From: Chitinophaga chungangae
Lineage (GTDB): Bacteria > Bacteroidota > Bacteroidia > Chitinophagales > Chitinophagaceae
DNA length: 64,000 bases
NCBI RefSeq assembly: GCF_017742215.1
Contig: NZ_JAGHKP010000001.1
Span: forward strand, 186,001-250,000
Reading direction: 5' to 3'
The notes beneath the pieces are model-generated. The model had not been told where the DNA came from, did not search any database, and saw nothing but the letters and a program-made list of their open reading frames with translations. A program made the position numbers and the translations under genes. This document shows positions 51,575-62,200 of this stretch, in pieces (position 1 is the stretch's first letter; each line of letters opens with the position of its first letter).

Positions 51575-52678
51575 TTATTTATACCCGCCGATCGCCACAG
51601 GCATCAATGTCGGGAATGTCCAGGCAAAGTGGTGTTTTTCGTATACGATCGGGCGGTAAGGCGCTGTGAAATTTTGGTAAGATGCATCTTTATAGATCCC
51701 GTACATGCTTTCCAGCAGGTTGGCCGGCCAGAAACCCGTGCCGGAATTGGGGCTTCCCAGGTTCGGGTTGGCGAACCATTTCCATTCCGAAGGATGCTGC
51801 TGGTAATACAACAGGTAATCCAGCGCTTTTTTGATAGACCGGCCTTCTTTTTCCAGCGCGAACAAATTCTCGCCGGTGGCGTTATAAGTCACCCAGCAGG
51901 CCGCCGTAATGGGCGCCAGGGAAAAGTACGTATACCAGATGCCGTTCTTTTCCCGTCTTACTTCTTCCGGCATATGCCCGTCTGCCGCAATTTTTTCAAA
52001 CAGGTCCGATTTGATCAGGCGTACATTCTCGGCCAGGTCCGTTTGATCGTCCAGGTAATAATCGGCCAGGATGGAACCGAAACGCCCCCAGTCCGCCCAA
52101 TTGTTTTTGCGGTTTCGGATCTCGTTGGTCGCTTTCCGGTAAACGTTTTTTACCCATCCCGCAAACCGCTCCCGGTCCGCTTTTTTCCATCCTTTAAAAT
52201 CCCGCGCCAATTCTGCCGCCATCACCATGGAAGTGCCGGAATAACTTAGCACCAGCGCGCCGTCGTAGTTGGAATAAGTGGTATTTGTGGCGGCCCATGC
52301 GTTCAGGAAATACAATGCTTTTTCCGCGTATTTTTTCTTCCCCGTGAGCTGCCAGGCCAGCGCGCAGCTGTACGCGGCAAAGCCGTCGGTTTGTATGGAC
52401 TGGGAATTTTCCCGGTGTTCCTTCGGTTTGATGTAATACCCGGGAATGTCAAAGTCGGCCAGCGCATGATGCGTGGCGGAAAGCGCTTCGTCTGCTTTCG
52501 AGAGCAATTGTTTTTCCGCGGATAAAAAAGGCTCCTTTTTTAAACGGACCTGCTCTTTTACATAATCGATCTGCGCTTTGGGATGCATGCCCCCCGGATG
52601 CTGTTGCGCGGAAAGACCGGTCGCGCATAATAAAAAGAGAGGCAATAAAAACGATGTTTTCAGGCTGCGTAAAATCAT
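51575..52678 (-). CDS. Alginate-lyase-like polysaccharide lyase (PL38-like)
   Basis: This is a 367-residue secreted enzyme. The signal peptide is residues 1-24 (ends GLSAQ). The rest is the helical (alpha/alpha) toroid of the alginate_lyase superfamily: HHALADFDIPGYY, SQSIQTDGFAAYSCALAWQLTG and NRKNNWADWG, where Asn-Asn-Trp stands in the active-site position. GHMPEEVRREKNGIWYTYFSL follows. PL38-type lyases that cut alginate or glucuronan show a related NNWG motif, so beta-elimination on a uronic acid polymer is likely. The exact substrate is not known. It is minus strand, followed by a terminator. Confidence 0.75.
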   Translation of the reverse strand: MILRSLKTSFLLPLFLLCATGLSAQQHPGGMHPKAQIDYVKEQVRLKKEPFLSAEKQLLSKADEALSATHHALADFDIPGYYIKPKEHRENSQSIQTDGFAAYSCALAWQLTGKKKYAEKALYFLNAWAATNTTYSNYDGALVLSYSGTSMVMAAELARDFKGWKKADRERFAGWVKNVYRKATNEIRNRKNNWADWGRFGSILADYYLDDQTDLAENVRLIKSDLFEKIAADGHMPEEVRREKNGIWYTYFSLAPITAACWVTYNATGENLFALEKEGRSIKKALDYLLYYQQHPSEWKWFANPNLGSPNSGTGFWPANLLESMYGIYKDASYQNFTAPYRPIVYEKHHFAWTFPTLMPVAIGGYK

Positions 52679-52796
52679 ATCATAACGTGGTTAAGGTTTA
52701 AAACTACGAATTTTTACCAGCGGATGAAAGCCCGCGCGGCATTGCATGAGAAAAAAAGAAATGGTAAATTGGCAGACAGAGAAAATTCCACGTACC

Positions 52797-54881
52797 ATGC
52801 TCAAAAAACAACTCTCCGTTTTTGCGATCATTTTTCTTGCGTTCCTGTCCTTCGCTCACGCGCAAGACCTGCAGATCATCAAACAAAGGGTAAAGGCCGA
52901 CCTGCTGGCGCCTCCTGTGAACGAAAAAACAATCAACCAGCTGGTGAAAACTATCCGTCCGGATGGCACCTGGCCCGGTATTAACTATAAAGACGTTTCC
53001 CGTACGGGTTTTCAGCACAAAGACCACCTGGAAAATATGCTGGCGCTTGCAAGGGCGTACAAAAAGCCCGGCTCGCCGCTCTTCAACGATCCCGCGGTGA
53101 AAAGAACATTTTCCGCGGCGCTCGATTTCTGGCTGGCCAACGATTTCCGCTGCGACAACTGGTGGTGGAACGAAATGGGAACGCCCAACCTGATGATCAA
53201 TACGCTGCTCGTAATGGACAGCAGCCTGACGGAAAAACAAAGGGCGGAAGGGCTGAAGATCGCCCGCAGGGCCAATCTCGAAACATTCGGCGCACGCCCC
53301 GGCGGCGACCTCATGCCCATTGCGGGCATGCTCGGGAAACAGGCATTGTTCACCCATCAGCCGGACACATTAAAACGCGTTATTAAAACAATGGCCGCAG
53401 AGATCAAGATCAGCACCGGCCGCGGCATCAACCCGGACCTGGGTTTCCACCACCGCACCGATAACGTGACCTCCGTGCTCACCTACGGCACCAACTTCGC
53501 CAGTTCGTTCGCTTACTGGGCCGCCACTATCCGCGGCACACAATTTTCTTTCCCCGAACCGGCCATGAAACTGCTCGTCGATTATTTCCTCGACGGTATC
53601 TGCCAGTCGCAGGTATATGCCACCTATCCCGATCCCGGCGCCATGAACCGCGACATCAGCCGCAGGAACGCCATGGAGAAAGAAAATGCGGCCCTGCCGG
53701 AAAACCTGCTCGCCTCGACGAACTACCGTGCCGAAGAGCTCAAAACCGTTATCCGTGCGCGTAAAGGAGAAATAAAATACAACCGCACCCGCGACCGTTA
53801 TTTCTGGTATTCGCATTATTATACCCATCAGCGCCCCGGATATTACACGTCCGTACGCATGCATTCCTCCCGCGCGAACAATATGGAAGAGCCGCATAAC
53901 GAGGAAGGAATTAAAAACCATCATTACGGAGACGGCTCCATGTTCATTTCGCGCACCGGGCGGGAGTTTTTTAATATTTTCCCGGTATGGGACTGGCAAA
54001 AGGTCCCCGGGACAACTATCCTGCAAAAAAAGGACGTGCCACACTGGAAACAGCTGGCTAAAAAAGGGAAAACCGATTTCGCGGGCGGCGTAAGCGATGG
54101 CGTGTATGGCGTAGCGGCATTCGATTTTGTGAGTGTGCACGATCCGCTCAAAGCACGCAAGTCCTGGTTTTTCTTCGACGACGAAGTGGTATGCCTCGGC
54201 GCGGGCATCCATACCGATACGGCTTTGCCGGTGTTCACCACGCTGAACCAATGCCTGCTGAAATCGCCGGTGACCGTAAATGCCAACAACAAAACGACCG
54301 TTCTGAAAAAAGGCAAACACACGTTGCCCGAAGTATCATGGGTGTGCCAGGACGATGTGGCGTATATTTTCCCGGAACCCACGAGCGTCAACATCAGCAA
54401 CGGCGAACAAACAGGAAACTGGCGGAAGATCAATCACCAGGCCTGGGCTACCGAAGAACCGGTAAAAGAAAATGTATTCTCTCTCTGGCTCGATCACGGC
54501 GTGCAGCCGCAGCACGCCAGCTACGCCTGGATCGCGCTGCCCGCAGCAGACGCGAAGGCCGCAGCTGCTTACAGCAAGAAAATACCGGTGAAAATTCTCG
54601 CCAATACCGCAGACCTCCAGGCGGTACAGCATACCGGCCTGCAAAGGACCGGGATCGTTTTTTATAAGGCGGGCTCCATCAGCCTAGGCGATAAACTGAC
54701 GCTCTCCGCCACGGCGCCCTGCATCGTGATGATCAAGGCAGACGGCTCAGCCGCTCCCGCCATCGCCGTTGCCGACCCGACGCAGAAATTAAACGCGTTG
54801 CAGTTGAAGGTGAACGAACGGGAGATCAATGTGCCCCTGCCTACGGGCGATCAGGCGGGAAGCTCGGTGATGGTGCAGTAA
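52797..54881 (+). CDS. PL8-family polysaccharide lyase
   Basis: This is a 694-residue secreted lyase. The ATG at 52797 gives a signal peptide (MLKKQLSVFAIIFLAFLSFA ending HAQ); earlier in-frame ATGs only add a hydrophilic stretch. The helical N-terminal domain has NWWWNEMGTPNLMINTLL (substrate-contacting aromatics) and LGFHHRTDN with TYG, the catalytic His and Tyr of PL8. NRDISRRNAMEK corresponds to the conserved Arg segment, and EPHNEEGIKNHHYGDGS leads into the beta-sandwich domain. PL8 enzymes cut hyaluronate, chondroitin or xanthan-type chains. Which one here is unknown. It is divergent from the alginate-lyase-like gene. Confidence 0.9.
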   Translation: MLKKQLSVFAIIFLAFLSFAHAQDLQIIKQRVKADLLAPPVNEKTINQLVKTIRPDGTWPGINYKDVSRTGFQHKDHLENMLALARAYKKPGSPLFNDPAVKRTFSAALDFWLANDFRCDNWWWNEMGTPNLMINTLLVMDSSLTEKQRAEGLKIARRANLETFGARPGGDLMPIAGMLGKQALFTHQPDTLKRVIKTMAAEIKISTGRGINPDLGFHHRTDNVTSVLTYGTNFASSFAYWAATIRGTQFSFPEPAMKLLVDYFLDGICQSQVYATYPDPGAMNRDISRRNAMEKENAALPENLLASTNYRAEELKTVIRARKGEIKYNRTRDRYFWYSHYYTHQRPGYYTSVRMHSSRANNMEEPHNEEGIKNHHYGDGSMFISRTGREFFNIFPVWDWQKVPGTTILQKKDVPHWKQLAKKGKTDFAGGVSDGVYGVAAFDFVSVHDPLKARKSWFFFDDEVVCLGAGIHTDTALPVFTTLNQCLLKSPVTVNANNKTTVLKKGKHTLPEVSWVCQDDVAYIFPEPTSVNISNGEQTGNWRKINHQAWATEEPVKENVFSLWLDHGVQPQHASYAWIALPAADAKAAAAYSKKIPVKILANTADLQAVQHTGLQRTGIVFYKAGSISLGDKLTLSATAPCIVMIKADGSAAPAIAVADPTQKLNALQLKVNEREINVPLPTGDQAGSSVMVQ

Positions 54882-54886
54882 ATTTT

Positions 54887-56008
54887 TCAGGGAAGTAAAG
54901 TATGTTCTTCCGGCGTGTGATGCAGTTCTCCGTCCAGCAGGCGGTAGGCTTCCAGCCGTTGTGCGGGCGGAAAATCGTGCGCTGCGTCGGGATAACTTAC
55001 CTGTAAATGTTGCGGTACGCCGAAGAAGGAATACACCGGCGCAACGTTCGCCATACCTTCTTTCACCCCTTTTACGTCAAAATTGGCGTCGTTGACGGGT
55101 GAATTGGTGTAGAAAGGCCGGGGAGCCAATGTGGCGATCACTTCATCGAAATCAAAAGGCATGCGTTCCTGCTCCAGCTTATATTTGTCGCGCAACAGCG
55201 GCATGTAGCGGGTTTGCGCCCAGGGGCCAAGCCGCCCGCCATAACGTTTCGACGCTTCTTCCCCGATATTGTAATAACTGAATTTCGTCCAGCCGCAGCT
55301 GGCCACGATCACTTTGATGCGCCGGTCGAATGCGCCCGCGAACATGGCATTGTGCCCGCCGAGAGAATGACCGATCACGCCGATGCGCGCGGAATCCACG
55401 TTTTCCATGGTCTGCAGCAGGTCGATGCAGCGCATATGATTAAAAATGGCTTTCATGGTGCCGGATTCGTAACGGTCGTGCTCAAAATCATAATCTTTCA
55501 TATCGCCAAAGCTGGGGTAATCCGGCGCGATCACCACATAACCCCTGTCCGCCAGTTCTTCCGCATACGCCCTGTTGGTTTTGCCTTTATTTTCGCTGGT
55601 TACCGACCGTTTGCCCAGCGCACTCGTGCCATGCAAGGCCAGTATGGCGGCGTGTTTCCCTTTTTTCAACGGCACGAACAAAAGCGCGCTCACCGGTTCG
55701 CCCGGCGCGGCCATAAAAGTGATGTTGTAGCGGGTATGATTGCGTTCGGTAAGACTGTCATTAATAATAACCTGCATCGGCGTGTTGAGGTCGCGGGCGG
55801 GAAGCGGGCCCATGGCCAGCTGCATCCTGTCGAGGATCTGCCGGCGCTTTGTTTCCCATTGAGCCTTCGTTTGCACCGGCCGGGCTTTATGGGCCGCATC
55901 TTCGTACGTCAGGATGTTGCCGGCTGTTTGCGCATGTGCGTTGCCGGTATGCAGGATAGCGGTGAAGATCAGCGCCATGGCGCCGGGGCGGAAAAAATGG
56001 CTTGTCAT
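54887..56008 (-). CDS. Secreted alpha/beta hydrolase (acetyl-esterase-like)
   Basis: This is a 373-residue exported hydrolase. The signal peptide is about residues 1-27 (ends AHAQT). The catalytic serine lies in the nucleophile elbow GHSLGGHN, the acid is probably in NDANFD, and the histidine is in AAHDFPPA. The PDYPSFGDMKDY loop resembles acetyl xylan esterase and dienelactone hydrolase-like enzymes. Its place beside two polysaccharide lyases suggests removal of ester groups from the same glycan. It ends 6 nt from the convergent PL8 gene. Confidence 0.85.
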   Translation of the reverse strand: MTSHFFRPGAMALIFTAILHTGNAHAQTAGNILTYEDAAHKARPVQTKAQWETKRRQILDRMQLAMGPLPARDLNTPMQVIINDSLTERNHTRYNITFMAAPGEPVSALLFVPLKKGKHAAILALHGTSALGKRSVTSENKGKTNRAYAEELADRGYVVIAPDYPSFGDMKDYDFEHDRYESGTMKAIFNHMRCIDLLQTMENVDSARIGVIGHSLGGHNAMFAGAFDRRIKVIVASCGWTKFSYYNIGEEASKRYGGRLGPWAQTRYMPLLRDKYKLEQERMPFDFDEVIATLAPRPFYTNSPVNDANFDVKGVKEGMANVAPVYSFFGVPQHLQVSYPDAAHDFPPAQRLEAYRLLDGELHHTPEEHTLLP

Positions 56009-56094
56009 CTTAACAAGATAATAAATAGTTATTTCCGCCGCAAGCGCTCAACCATAGCTGAAGAACATCGCCGCCAAACACAACTTTGTCGTTG

Positions 56095-56676
56095 TTATTT
56101 CTTCAGTTTCCTGTTCAGTTTTCCCTGGAGGTCGGTGATCAGGTTGATGCATTCGTTCAACCGGTCGTACGCCGCCACGCTTTCCACGGCCAGGTCTTTT
56201 TTGGTGACCTCCGTTCCCGCGAGAAAGGCTTCCAGGTGAGACAAATACCGGGGCTGTTCGCCATACATGGCGTTGTAAATATCGTCGTTCAGTTTATCGC
56301 CTTCGGCCCGCAGGTCTTCGCTCAGCAGGTTGGAAATTCCGCGCATTTGTCCCATCACGGTGCTCATGCCTATTTTGATCGATTCCAGCGCGTTGTCGTC
56401 CCGTTTACCGGGCGTGGCATTGGCGCGGATCAGGCTGTCGGAAAGCCTTTTGCGGGTTTTCATGTAGCCGGTCAGCCCGTTTTTCAGCTCGTCCAGGCGC
56501 TCGTATTGTTCCGAGCCCCTGTCTTGCGAAAAATATTTGTCCACGCTGTTGTTCATCTCTTTGATCCATTTGTGAAGACCTTGTGTAACGTCTACCACGG
56601 CCGTTTGCGCAAAGGCGCCCGCTGAAAGGAACAGCAGGAGAAAAAGAATGGCTCCGGAAAATATGCGGGTGTTCAT
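56095..56676 (-). CDS. Secreted helical protein of unknown function
   Basis: This is a 193-residue protein with a signal peptide (residues 1-23, MNTRIFSGAILFLLLFLSAG ending AFAQ). The mature part is almost wholly helical and charged (LHKWIKEMNNSVDKYFS ... LITDLQGKLNRKLKK). No family motif is recognised. It probably resides in the periplasm or is attached outside. A coiled-coil adaptor role is possible. It is followed by remnant DNA on the other side. Confidence 0.65.
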   Translation of the reverse strand: MNTRIFSGAILFLLLFLSAGAFAQTAVVDVTQGLHKWIKEMNNSVDKYFSQDRGSEQYERLDELKNGLTGYMKTRKRLSDSLIRANATPGKRDDNALESIKIGMSTVMGQMRGISNLLSEDLRAEGDKLNDDIYNAMYGEQPRYLSHLEAFLAGTEVTKKDLAVESVAAYDRLNECINLITDLQGKLNRKLKK

Positions 56677-56679
56677 GCA

Positions 56680-56832
56680 ATGAAAATAATAAATTTCCGG
56701 ACACGGACTGCATGCAAAACATCACATCTGTCGCGCGAATGCCACAGCATCTACATTCCCGTTACGACCATGATCCTGGTGAGCATCCTGCTTTCGCTGG
56801 TGATGTGGGTGATCCAGCGGTTGGGAAAGTAG
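56680..56832 (+). pseudogene. 50-codon fragment resembling the C-terminus of DUF2905 proteins
   Basis: An ATG at 56680 opens a 50-codon frame. Its last ~30 residues (YIPVTTMILVSILLSLVMW) match the end of the small DUF2905 membrane proteins, which normally have another ~40 residues with two glycine-rich helices before. Here that part is replaced by an unrelated basic stretch (MKIINFRTRTACKTSHLS). It is most likely a truncated relic fused to random upstream sequence. Confidence 0.55.
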
Positions 56833-56866
56833 CCCCGGAACATTCCGGAGCTACCATGATATCCGG

Positions 56867-57209
56867 TTAATAAAGCTCCTTTACGGCCGGGTATGCCGCA
56901 ATCTCCTCCGCGCCAGGGGCCTGCGCCCTGCTCAACGTGTTGGCGGCCGTGTTGCGGATGATCACCAGCCTGATCTTGTGATGCCACGATTGCGTGGTAG
57001 GCGTGCCGTTCTGGTCTTTGCGCATCAGCACGCTGCCCACCCTGATCTCCGCGGTCACGCGGATATTTCTTTCCGTATGATAAGGCACAATGCCCCAACC
57101 CTGGAAATCGGAAGTATAAACATATAACAGGATGGTATTTTTTTCCAGTACATCCGTTTTAAGCACATTGGGAGCGGGAATGGTGAGATAGGAGTACGTG
57201 CCGGAAAAT
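56867..57209 (-). pseudogene. 5'-truncated gene of a Bacteroidota exported-protein type
   Basis: The minus strand carries an open frame of about 115 codons bounded upstream by a TAA near 57209 and lacking a proper start; an internal ATG at 57166 gives only 99 residues. The sequence (VLEKNTILLYVYTSDFQGWG and VPYHTERNIRVTAEIRVG, ending PAVKELY) looks like the C-terminal half of small exported proteins common in Chitinophaga. The signal peptide and N-terminus are missing. Decay by deletion is likely. Confidence 0.55.
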
Positions 57210-57334
57210 TAGACCGGCTTCGCAGCGCGGGCAAGCGTATAAATACTTCTTTCCGCCGGGAGTTAGTACGTTGTTCGCCCATCCGCCGCCAATCCCTACA
57301 ATTTTATATCTTTAACCCTTATCAGTAAAGGGGG

Positions 57335-57943
57335 ATGAACGGAGGAACAGATATCAACCAGGCCATTTTGGCGGATTTCTCCAAAGGAGACGAACAGGCG
57401 TTCCGCCAGGTGTTCGACCTCCTGTTCAGGCCTTTGTGTTTTTTCGCGGGTAAATTCACGGGGCAGAAGGAAGAGGCGGAAGACATGGCCGCACAGGCTT
57501 TTCACAAGCTCTGGTTGCGCCGCGACGGTTTCAGTTCGCTGGCGGCCATCCGTTCTTTTTTATATACCACCGTCAGGAATCAATGCCTGGACCTGCTCAA
57601 ACACAAGGAAGTGGTGAGCCATGCGCATCAGCAGCTGGCGGCCGTTCCGGGCGAGGCGGACACCTTTTCCGAATCGCGGATGATGCAGGCCGAACTGCTG
57701 GCAGTGATTTTCGCGGAGATCGGTAAACTTCCGGAAAAATACCGTGTGGTGCTGGAATTAAGTTTTAAAGAGGAGCTTTCCGTGCAGGAAATCGCCCTTC
57801 GTACCAATAAAGCCGAAAATCATGTGAGGGCGGACAGATCGAGGGCGCTAGCCCTGCTCAGGGCATCGCTGAAAGATAAAAAGCTGCTGGACGCAGCGCT
57901 TGCGCTTTGGGCCGTTTACGAGGCCGGTTATTTCAGCAAATAA
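57335..57943 (+). CDS. ECF sigma factor, second PUL unit
   Basis: This is a 202-residue FecI-like sigma factor. Region 2 has FDLLFRPLCFFAGKF and DMAAQAFHKLWLRRD; region 4 has LPEKYRVVLELSFKEELSVQEIA. It is a different sequence from the first unit's sigma (about one third shared by eye), so the two units likely respond separately. FecR follows 65 nt later, then SusC and SusD. A TATCTTTA sequence near 57306 resembles a -7 element but lacks the final G. Confidence 0.93.
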   Translation: MNGGTDINQAILADFSKGDEQAFRQVFDLLFRPLCFFAGKFTGQKEEAEDMAAQAFHKLWLRRDGFSSLAAIRSFLYTTVRNQCLDLLKHKEVVSHAHQQLAAVPGEADTFSESRMMQAELLAVIFAEIGKLPEKYRVVLELSFKEELSVQEIALRTNKAENHVRADRSRALALLRASLKDKKLLDAALALWAVYEAGYFSK

Positions 57944-58008
57944 AATCTTTTTTAAAAAATTCCTGCCTGTTCTGCTGCGTTTTTGCGCGCCGGTCGTTTT
58001 AATCATAT

Positions 58009-59169
58009 ATGCAACCCGATCTCTCATTCAACGAACAGCTCCGCGAGGCGCTCCGCAAACACTGGGCCGGCCAGCCGCTCAGCGAAAACGAGCAGGCGCT
58101 CCTGGACGAATGGCTTGCCGCATCGCCCGATAACAGGGCGGTTTGGGAAGAGTTGAACGATGAAATGGCGCTGGAATTGCAATTCAGGGAATGGAACGGT
58201 TACGACCGCGAAACAGTCTGGCGGAAAACCACCGCGCTCCGCCGGCCGGCTAAAACGTACAGGCTTTATCGCTGGGCCGCCGCTGCCGCCGCCATTTTAC
58301 TGATCGCCGCCGCCGCTTACCTGTTGCGGCCGAAATCTCCCGATCAGCAAACCGTAGCCCAAACCGTGACCGACGTAGCGCCCGGCGGCAGCAAAGCCGT
58401 GCTGGTACTGGCAGACGGCTCTACGGTAACGCTGGACAGCGCGGGCAACCAGGTGATCCGGCAAGGCTCTACGGCCATCCGCCAGCAGGCCGGACAGTTG
58501 CGTTACGAGGCGGCGGACGATGCTTCGGAGATAAGTTACAATACGCTCAAAACCCCACGCGGTGGCCAGTTCAGGATCACCCTGCCCGATGGCACCGGCG
58601 TATGGCTCAACGCGGAATCTTCCTTGCGTTTCCCCACGGCTTTCCGTGGAAAGGAGCGGCTGGTGGAGGTTTCCGGCGAAGCATATTTTGAAGTGGCGAA
58701 AGATGCGGCCCTGCCGTTCCGCGTGAACGTTGCCAACCGCGCCACCATTGAAGTGCTGGGCACGAATTTTAACGTCAATGCGTATGAAGATGAAAGCGAA
58801 ATTGCCGCTACGCTGCTGAGCGGCGCGGTGAAAGTTGGAACGGGCGGGCGTTCCGCCCTGCTCAAACCCGGTCAGCAGGCGCGGGTGAATACCGGCGTGA
58901 GCGTGATGAACGGGGTGGACATCGAAAAAGTGATGGCGTGGAAGAACGGGGTGTTCAATTTTAAAGACGCGAAGCTGAAAGAAGTAATGAAACAATTGTC
59001 GAGATGGTACGATATAGAAGTGGAATACAGGGGCAACGTTCCCGACACCGAATTCTGGGGCAAGATGGGCCGCAATCTCACGCTGCTCCAGGTGCTGAAC
59101 GGGCTGGAAGCGACCGGCATACATTTTAAACTGGAAGACAATGGGAAAAAACTGGTCGTGCTGCCATGA
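58009..59169 (+). CDS. FecR-type anti-sigma factor, second PUL unit
   Basis: This is a 386-residue anti-sigma factor with cytoplasmic N-terminus and one TM helix (about residues 88-105, WAAAAAAILLIAAAAYLL). The periplasmic FecR domain has TPRGGQFRITLPDGTGVWLNAESS, VSGEAYFEVA and VLGTNFNVNAY. A DUF4974 C-terminal domain follows (KEVMKQLSRWYDIEV). It is clearly a paralog of the first unit's FecR, with same length and motif order. It should hold back the 57335 sigma until its SusC partner signals. Confidence 0.94.
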   Translation: MQPDLSFNEQLREALRKHWAGQPLSENEQALLDEWLAASPDNRAVWEELNDEMALELQFREWNGYDRETVWRKTTALRRPAKTYRLYRWAAAAAAILLIAAAAYLLRPKSPDQQTVAQTVTDVAPGGSKAVLVLADGSTVTLDSAGNQVIRQGSTAIRQQAGQLRYEAADDASEISYNTLKTPRGGQFRITLPDGTGVWLNAESSLRFPTAFRGKERLVEVSGEAYFEVAKDAALPFRVNVANRATIEVLGTNFNVNAYEDESEIAATLLSGAVKVGTGGRSALLKPGQQARVNTGVSVMNGVDIEKVMAWKNGVFNFKDAKLKEVMKQLSRWYDIEVEYRGNVPDTEFWGKMGRNLTLLQVLNGLEATGIHFKLEDNGKKLVVLP

Positions 59170-59181
59170 CCGGCAAAAATA

Positions 59182-59208
59182 GCCGCTCCGTCTGAACCAC
59201 GAAGCGGC
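59182..59208. other. Hairpin in the leader of the second susC
   Basis: GCCGCTcCGT and ACGaAGCGGC (one mismatch) form a ~9-bp stem, 50 nt before the susC start. It sits at the same place as the hairpin in the first unit. A short shared motif near AACCGTT follows in both leaders. Confidence 0.45.
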
Positions 59209-59259
59209 CGAAGTTTCAGGCTATACCTTAATTAATCAACCAGAAACCGTTACAAAAGT

Positions 59260-62200
59260 ATGTTTTTTAAAACTTTTTGTGACCGGAACCCTCATGTCCC
59301 GCCTTTGAAGGCGCGGTTCCGGATTTCAACCAAAATTGCACGCGTCATGAGATGGACCACCTTTTTGCTCCTGGCGGTTTGTTTACATGTTTCCGCCGGC
59401 TCCGCCGCGCAAAACATCACTTACTCCGGCCGGCAGGTGCCGCTGGAGCGGATCTTTACGGAAATAGAAAAACAAACGGGGAACGTGGTGTTTATCAGCA
59501 AACAATTGCTGAAAGAATCGAAACCGGTGTCGGTGGACGTGAGAGACATGCCGCTGTCTTCTTTCCTGGCATTGGTGCTGAAAGACCAGCCGCTGGAATT
59601 TACGCAGGAAAAACAGACCGTTTTCATCCGTAAAAAACCGGCCGTCCGCACGGCAGATCCTCCCGCGGCGGCGCCCGCATTTTTCCCGGTGAGCGGCGTG
59701 GTGATGGATTCCCTCGGTGGTTTTCTCGCCGGAGCGTCCGTGCGCGTGAAAGGCTCCAACGTGTCCACCGTGTCGGACGTGAACGGGCAGTTTACGTTGC
59801 AGGCCAATACCGGCGACATTCTCTTGATCTCTTACGTGGGTTTTAAAACGCTGGAATTTAAAGTGATCAATTCCATTCCCATCCTGGTCACGCTCAGCCG
59901 CGAAAGCACTACCATCACCGAAGTGGCGGTAACGCTGAATACCGGTTACCAGAGCATCCCGCGCGAAAGGGCCACCGGCTCGTTTTCCATCGTCAACGGC
60001 AAGCAGCTGGAAAATAAATTGCGCCCCGACCTGAAATCGGCCCTGGAAGGGCAGGTGGCTGGCATGCAGGTAACCCGCGAAGGCAATATCGAAGTGCGCG
60101 GCGTATCTACTTTTATGCTCGACGAAAGGGCGCCGCTCATTATTGTAGACGGCTTCCCCATCACCGGCGGCCTCGAAACGCTCAATATAGACAACATCGA
60201 AAGCGTGACGATCCTCAAAGATGGCGTAGCCGCGTCGATCTACGGCGCGCGTTCCTCCAACGGCGTGATCGTGGTGACCACCAAACACGGAAAAAGAGGC
60301 ACGCTCAACATACAGTACAACGGATCGTTCGGCGTTACCAAAGCGCCCGATCTTTCTTACCTGAAACGCGCCAGCGCGGCCGATTACGTAGACGCCGAAC
60401 TGGACATTTACGCGCAAAACCCGAACTCTTACAACAACAGCTACAACGGCTACCGTTATCTTTCCCGCGTCAACTACCTGAAAGTAGCGGAAGCGCGCGG
60501 TTTTATGAGCACCCGCGAGGTGGAAGCGGAGCTCGCCAAACTACGCACCAACGACGGCATCGGGCAGCTGCAGGATTATCTTTTCCGTAACCAGCTTACA
60601 CAACAGCATAACATCATGTTGTCCGGCGGGAATGAAAAAAGCCAGACGGCCGCTTCCGCAAAGTTCATCGGCAACCGCGGCAATACGTTGTATGCCAAAG
60701 ACAACCGGCTGATCATGGACGTGCGCAACGACTGGAAACCCGCGAAATTCCTTTCCTTCCGCCTGTTCTCCAACATTAACTACAATACTGCACAGGCGCC
60801 GCTGCGGCCCATGAGCGACTTTCTCAACTATTATTCGCAATACATCATACACCCTTACGATCTCGTGGTAGATCCCGCCACCGGCCAGCCGCAGGATATC
60901 TACGCCACCAACCTCAACAAAGTGGCCCGCTACGACGCCATCCCCGGCCTGAAACCGATGAATTACAACCCGCTGACCGACCTCGGGCAGGAAATCACCC
61001 GCACGCAAAATTTCCAGTTCCGCATCGGCGGCAACATCAACATCGTGCTGGCAAAAGGCCTCACCCTCGACGCGGGCGGCAGCTGGACGCGCGGTAATTC
61101 CTTCACCCGCAGCGTATCCGGCAAAGATTCTTACCGCATGCGCATGGGTTACAACGACGCCACTTCCGTTTCCAACCCGTCCAAACATTACATCCCGGAC
61201 GGCGATATGGTGAACGAATCGCGGAATGTGAACCAGGCGTATACGCTGCGCTCGCAGCTGAATTTCAGCCGCAGCTTCGGCAAACACAGCCTGATCGCCA
61301 TCGCCGGTTCAGAAGTGAGCCGCAACGTGCAGGACTATAACGCCTTCCCGACGCGTTTCGGTTACAGCGACCAGGCGGGCACGTTCGCCACTTTTAACTA
61401 TGCGGATTACATCGCCGGGAATTATAACGCCGATATGTTGCAATCCAGCGGCAAACCCACGGCCAGCATCGGTTCTATCGCTTTCAGAGACAACCGCTTC
61501 GTTTCCTGGTATGCCAATGCTTCGTATGAATTCGACCGCCGGTTTCTCGTAAGCGGCAGCATCCGCCTGGACCAGACGAACTTCTTCGGTACCGATCCGC
61601 GTTTCCGCTACAAACCGCTGTGGTCTGCGGGCGGCACGTATAAGTTGTCCAACGAACAATTCTTTCACGTGCCCTGGCTGAGCAAATTGTATGTGAGAGG
61701 CTCTTTCGGCGTGAACGGGAATATTTCCCTCAACTCCGGGCCCTTCCTGATCATCGCGCCGGGCAGCTACTCCGATCTTACCGGCGACATTTCATACAAC
61801 ATTTCTTCGCCGCCCAACAACTCGCTCCGTTGGGAACGCACCAACACGACCAATTTCGGAACGGACATGAGCCTGTTCTCCAGGATCAACGTATCCATCG
61901 ACTACTACCTGCGCAAAAGCAAGGAACTGCTGGCTTCAGACCCAGTAGACCCCACGCTGGGCTACACTTCGCTGGTGAGAAACGTGGGACAGATCAACAA
62001 TACCGGCTTGGAACTGGCTGTGGACGGCGATCTGATCAAAAGCGGCGATTTCTCCTGGGGCGTGCTCGGCACCATGAGCTATAATGCGAACAAAGTGGTG
62101 GAATATAACGTCAATTACCCGTTCTCCACTTCGCTCACACAGGTTTCAGTGAACAAGGAAGGGCTGCCAGCCAACGCATTGTACGCATTCCGTTTCGCCG

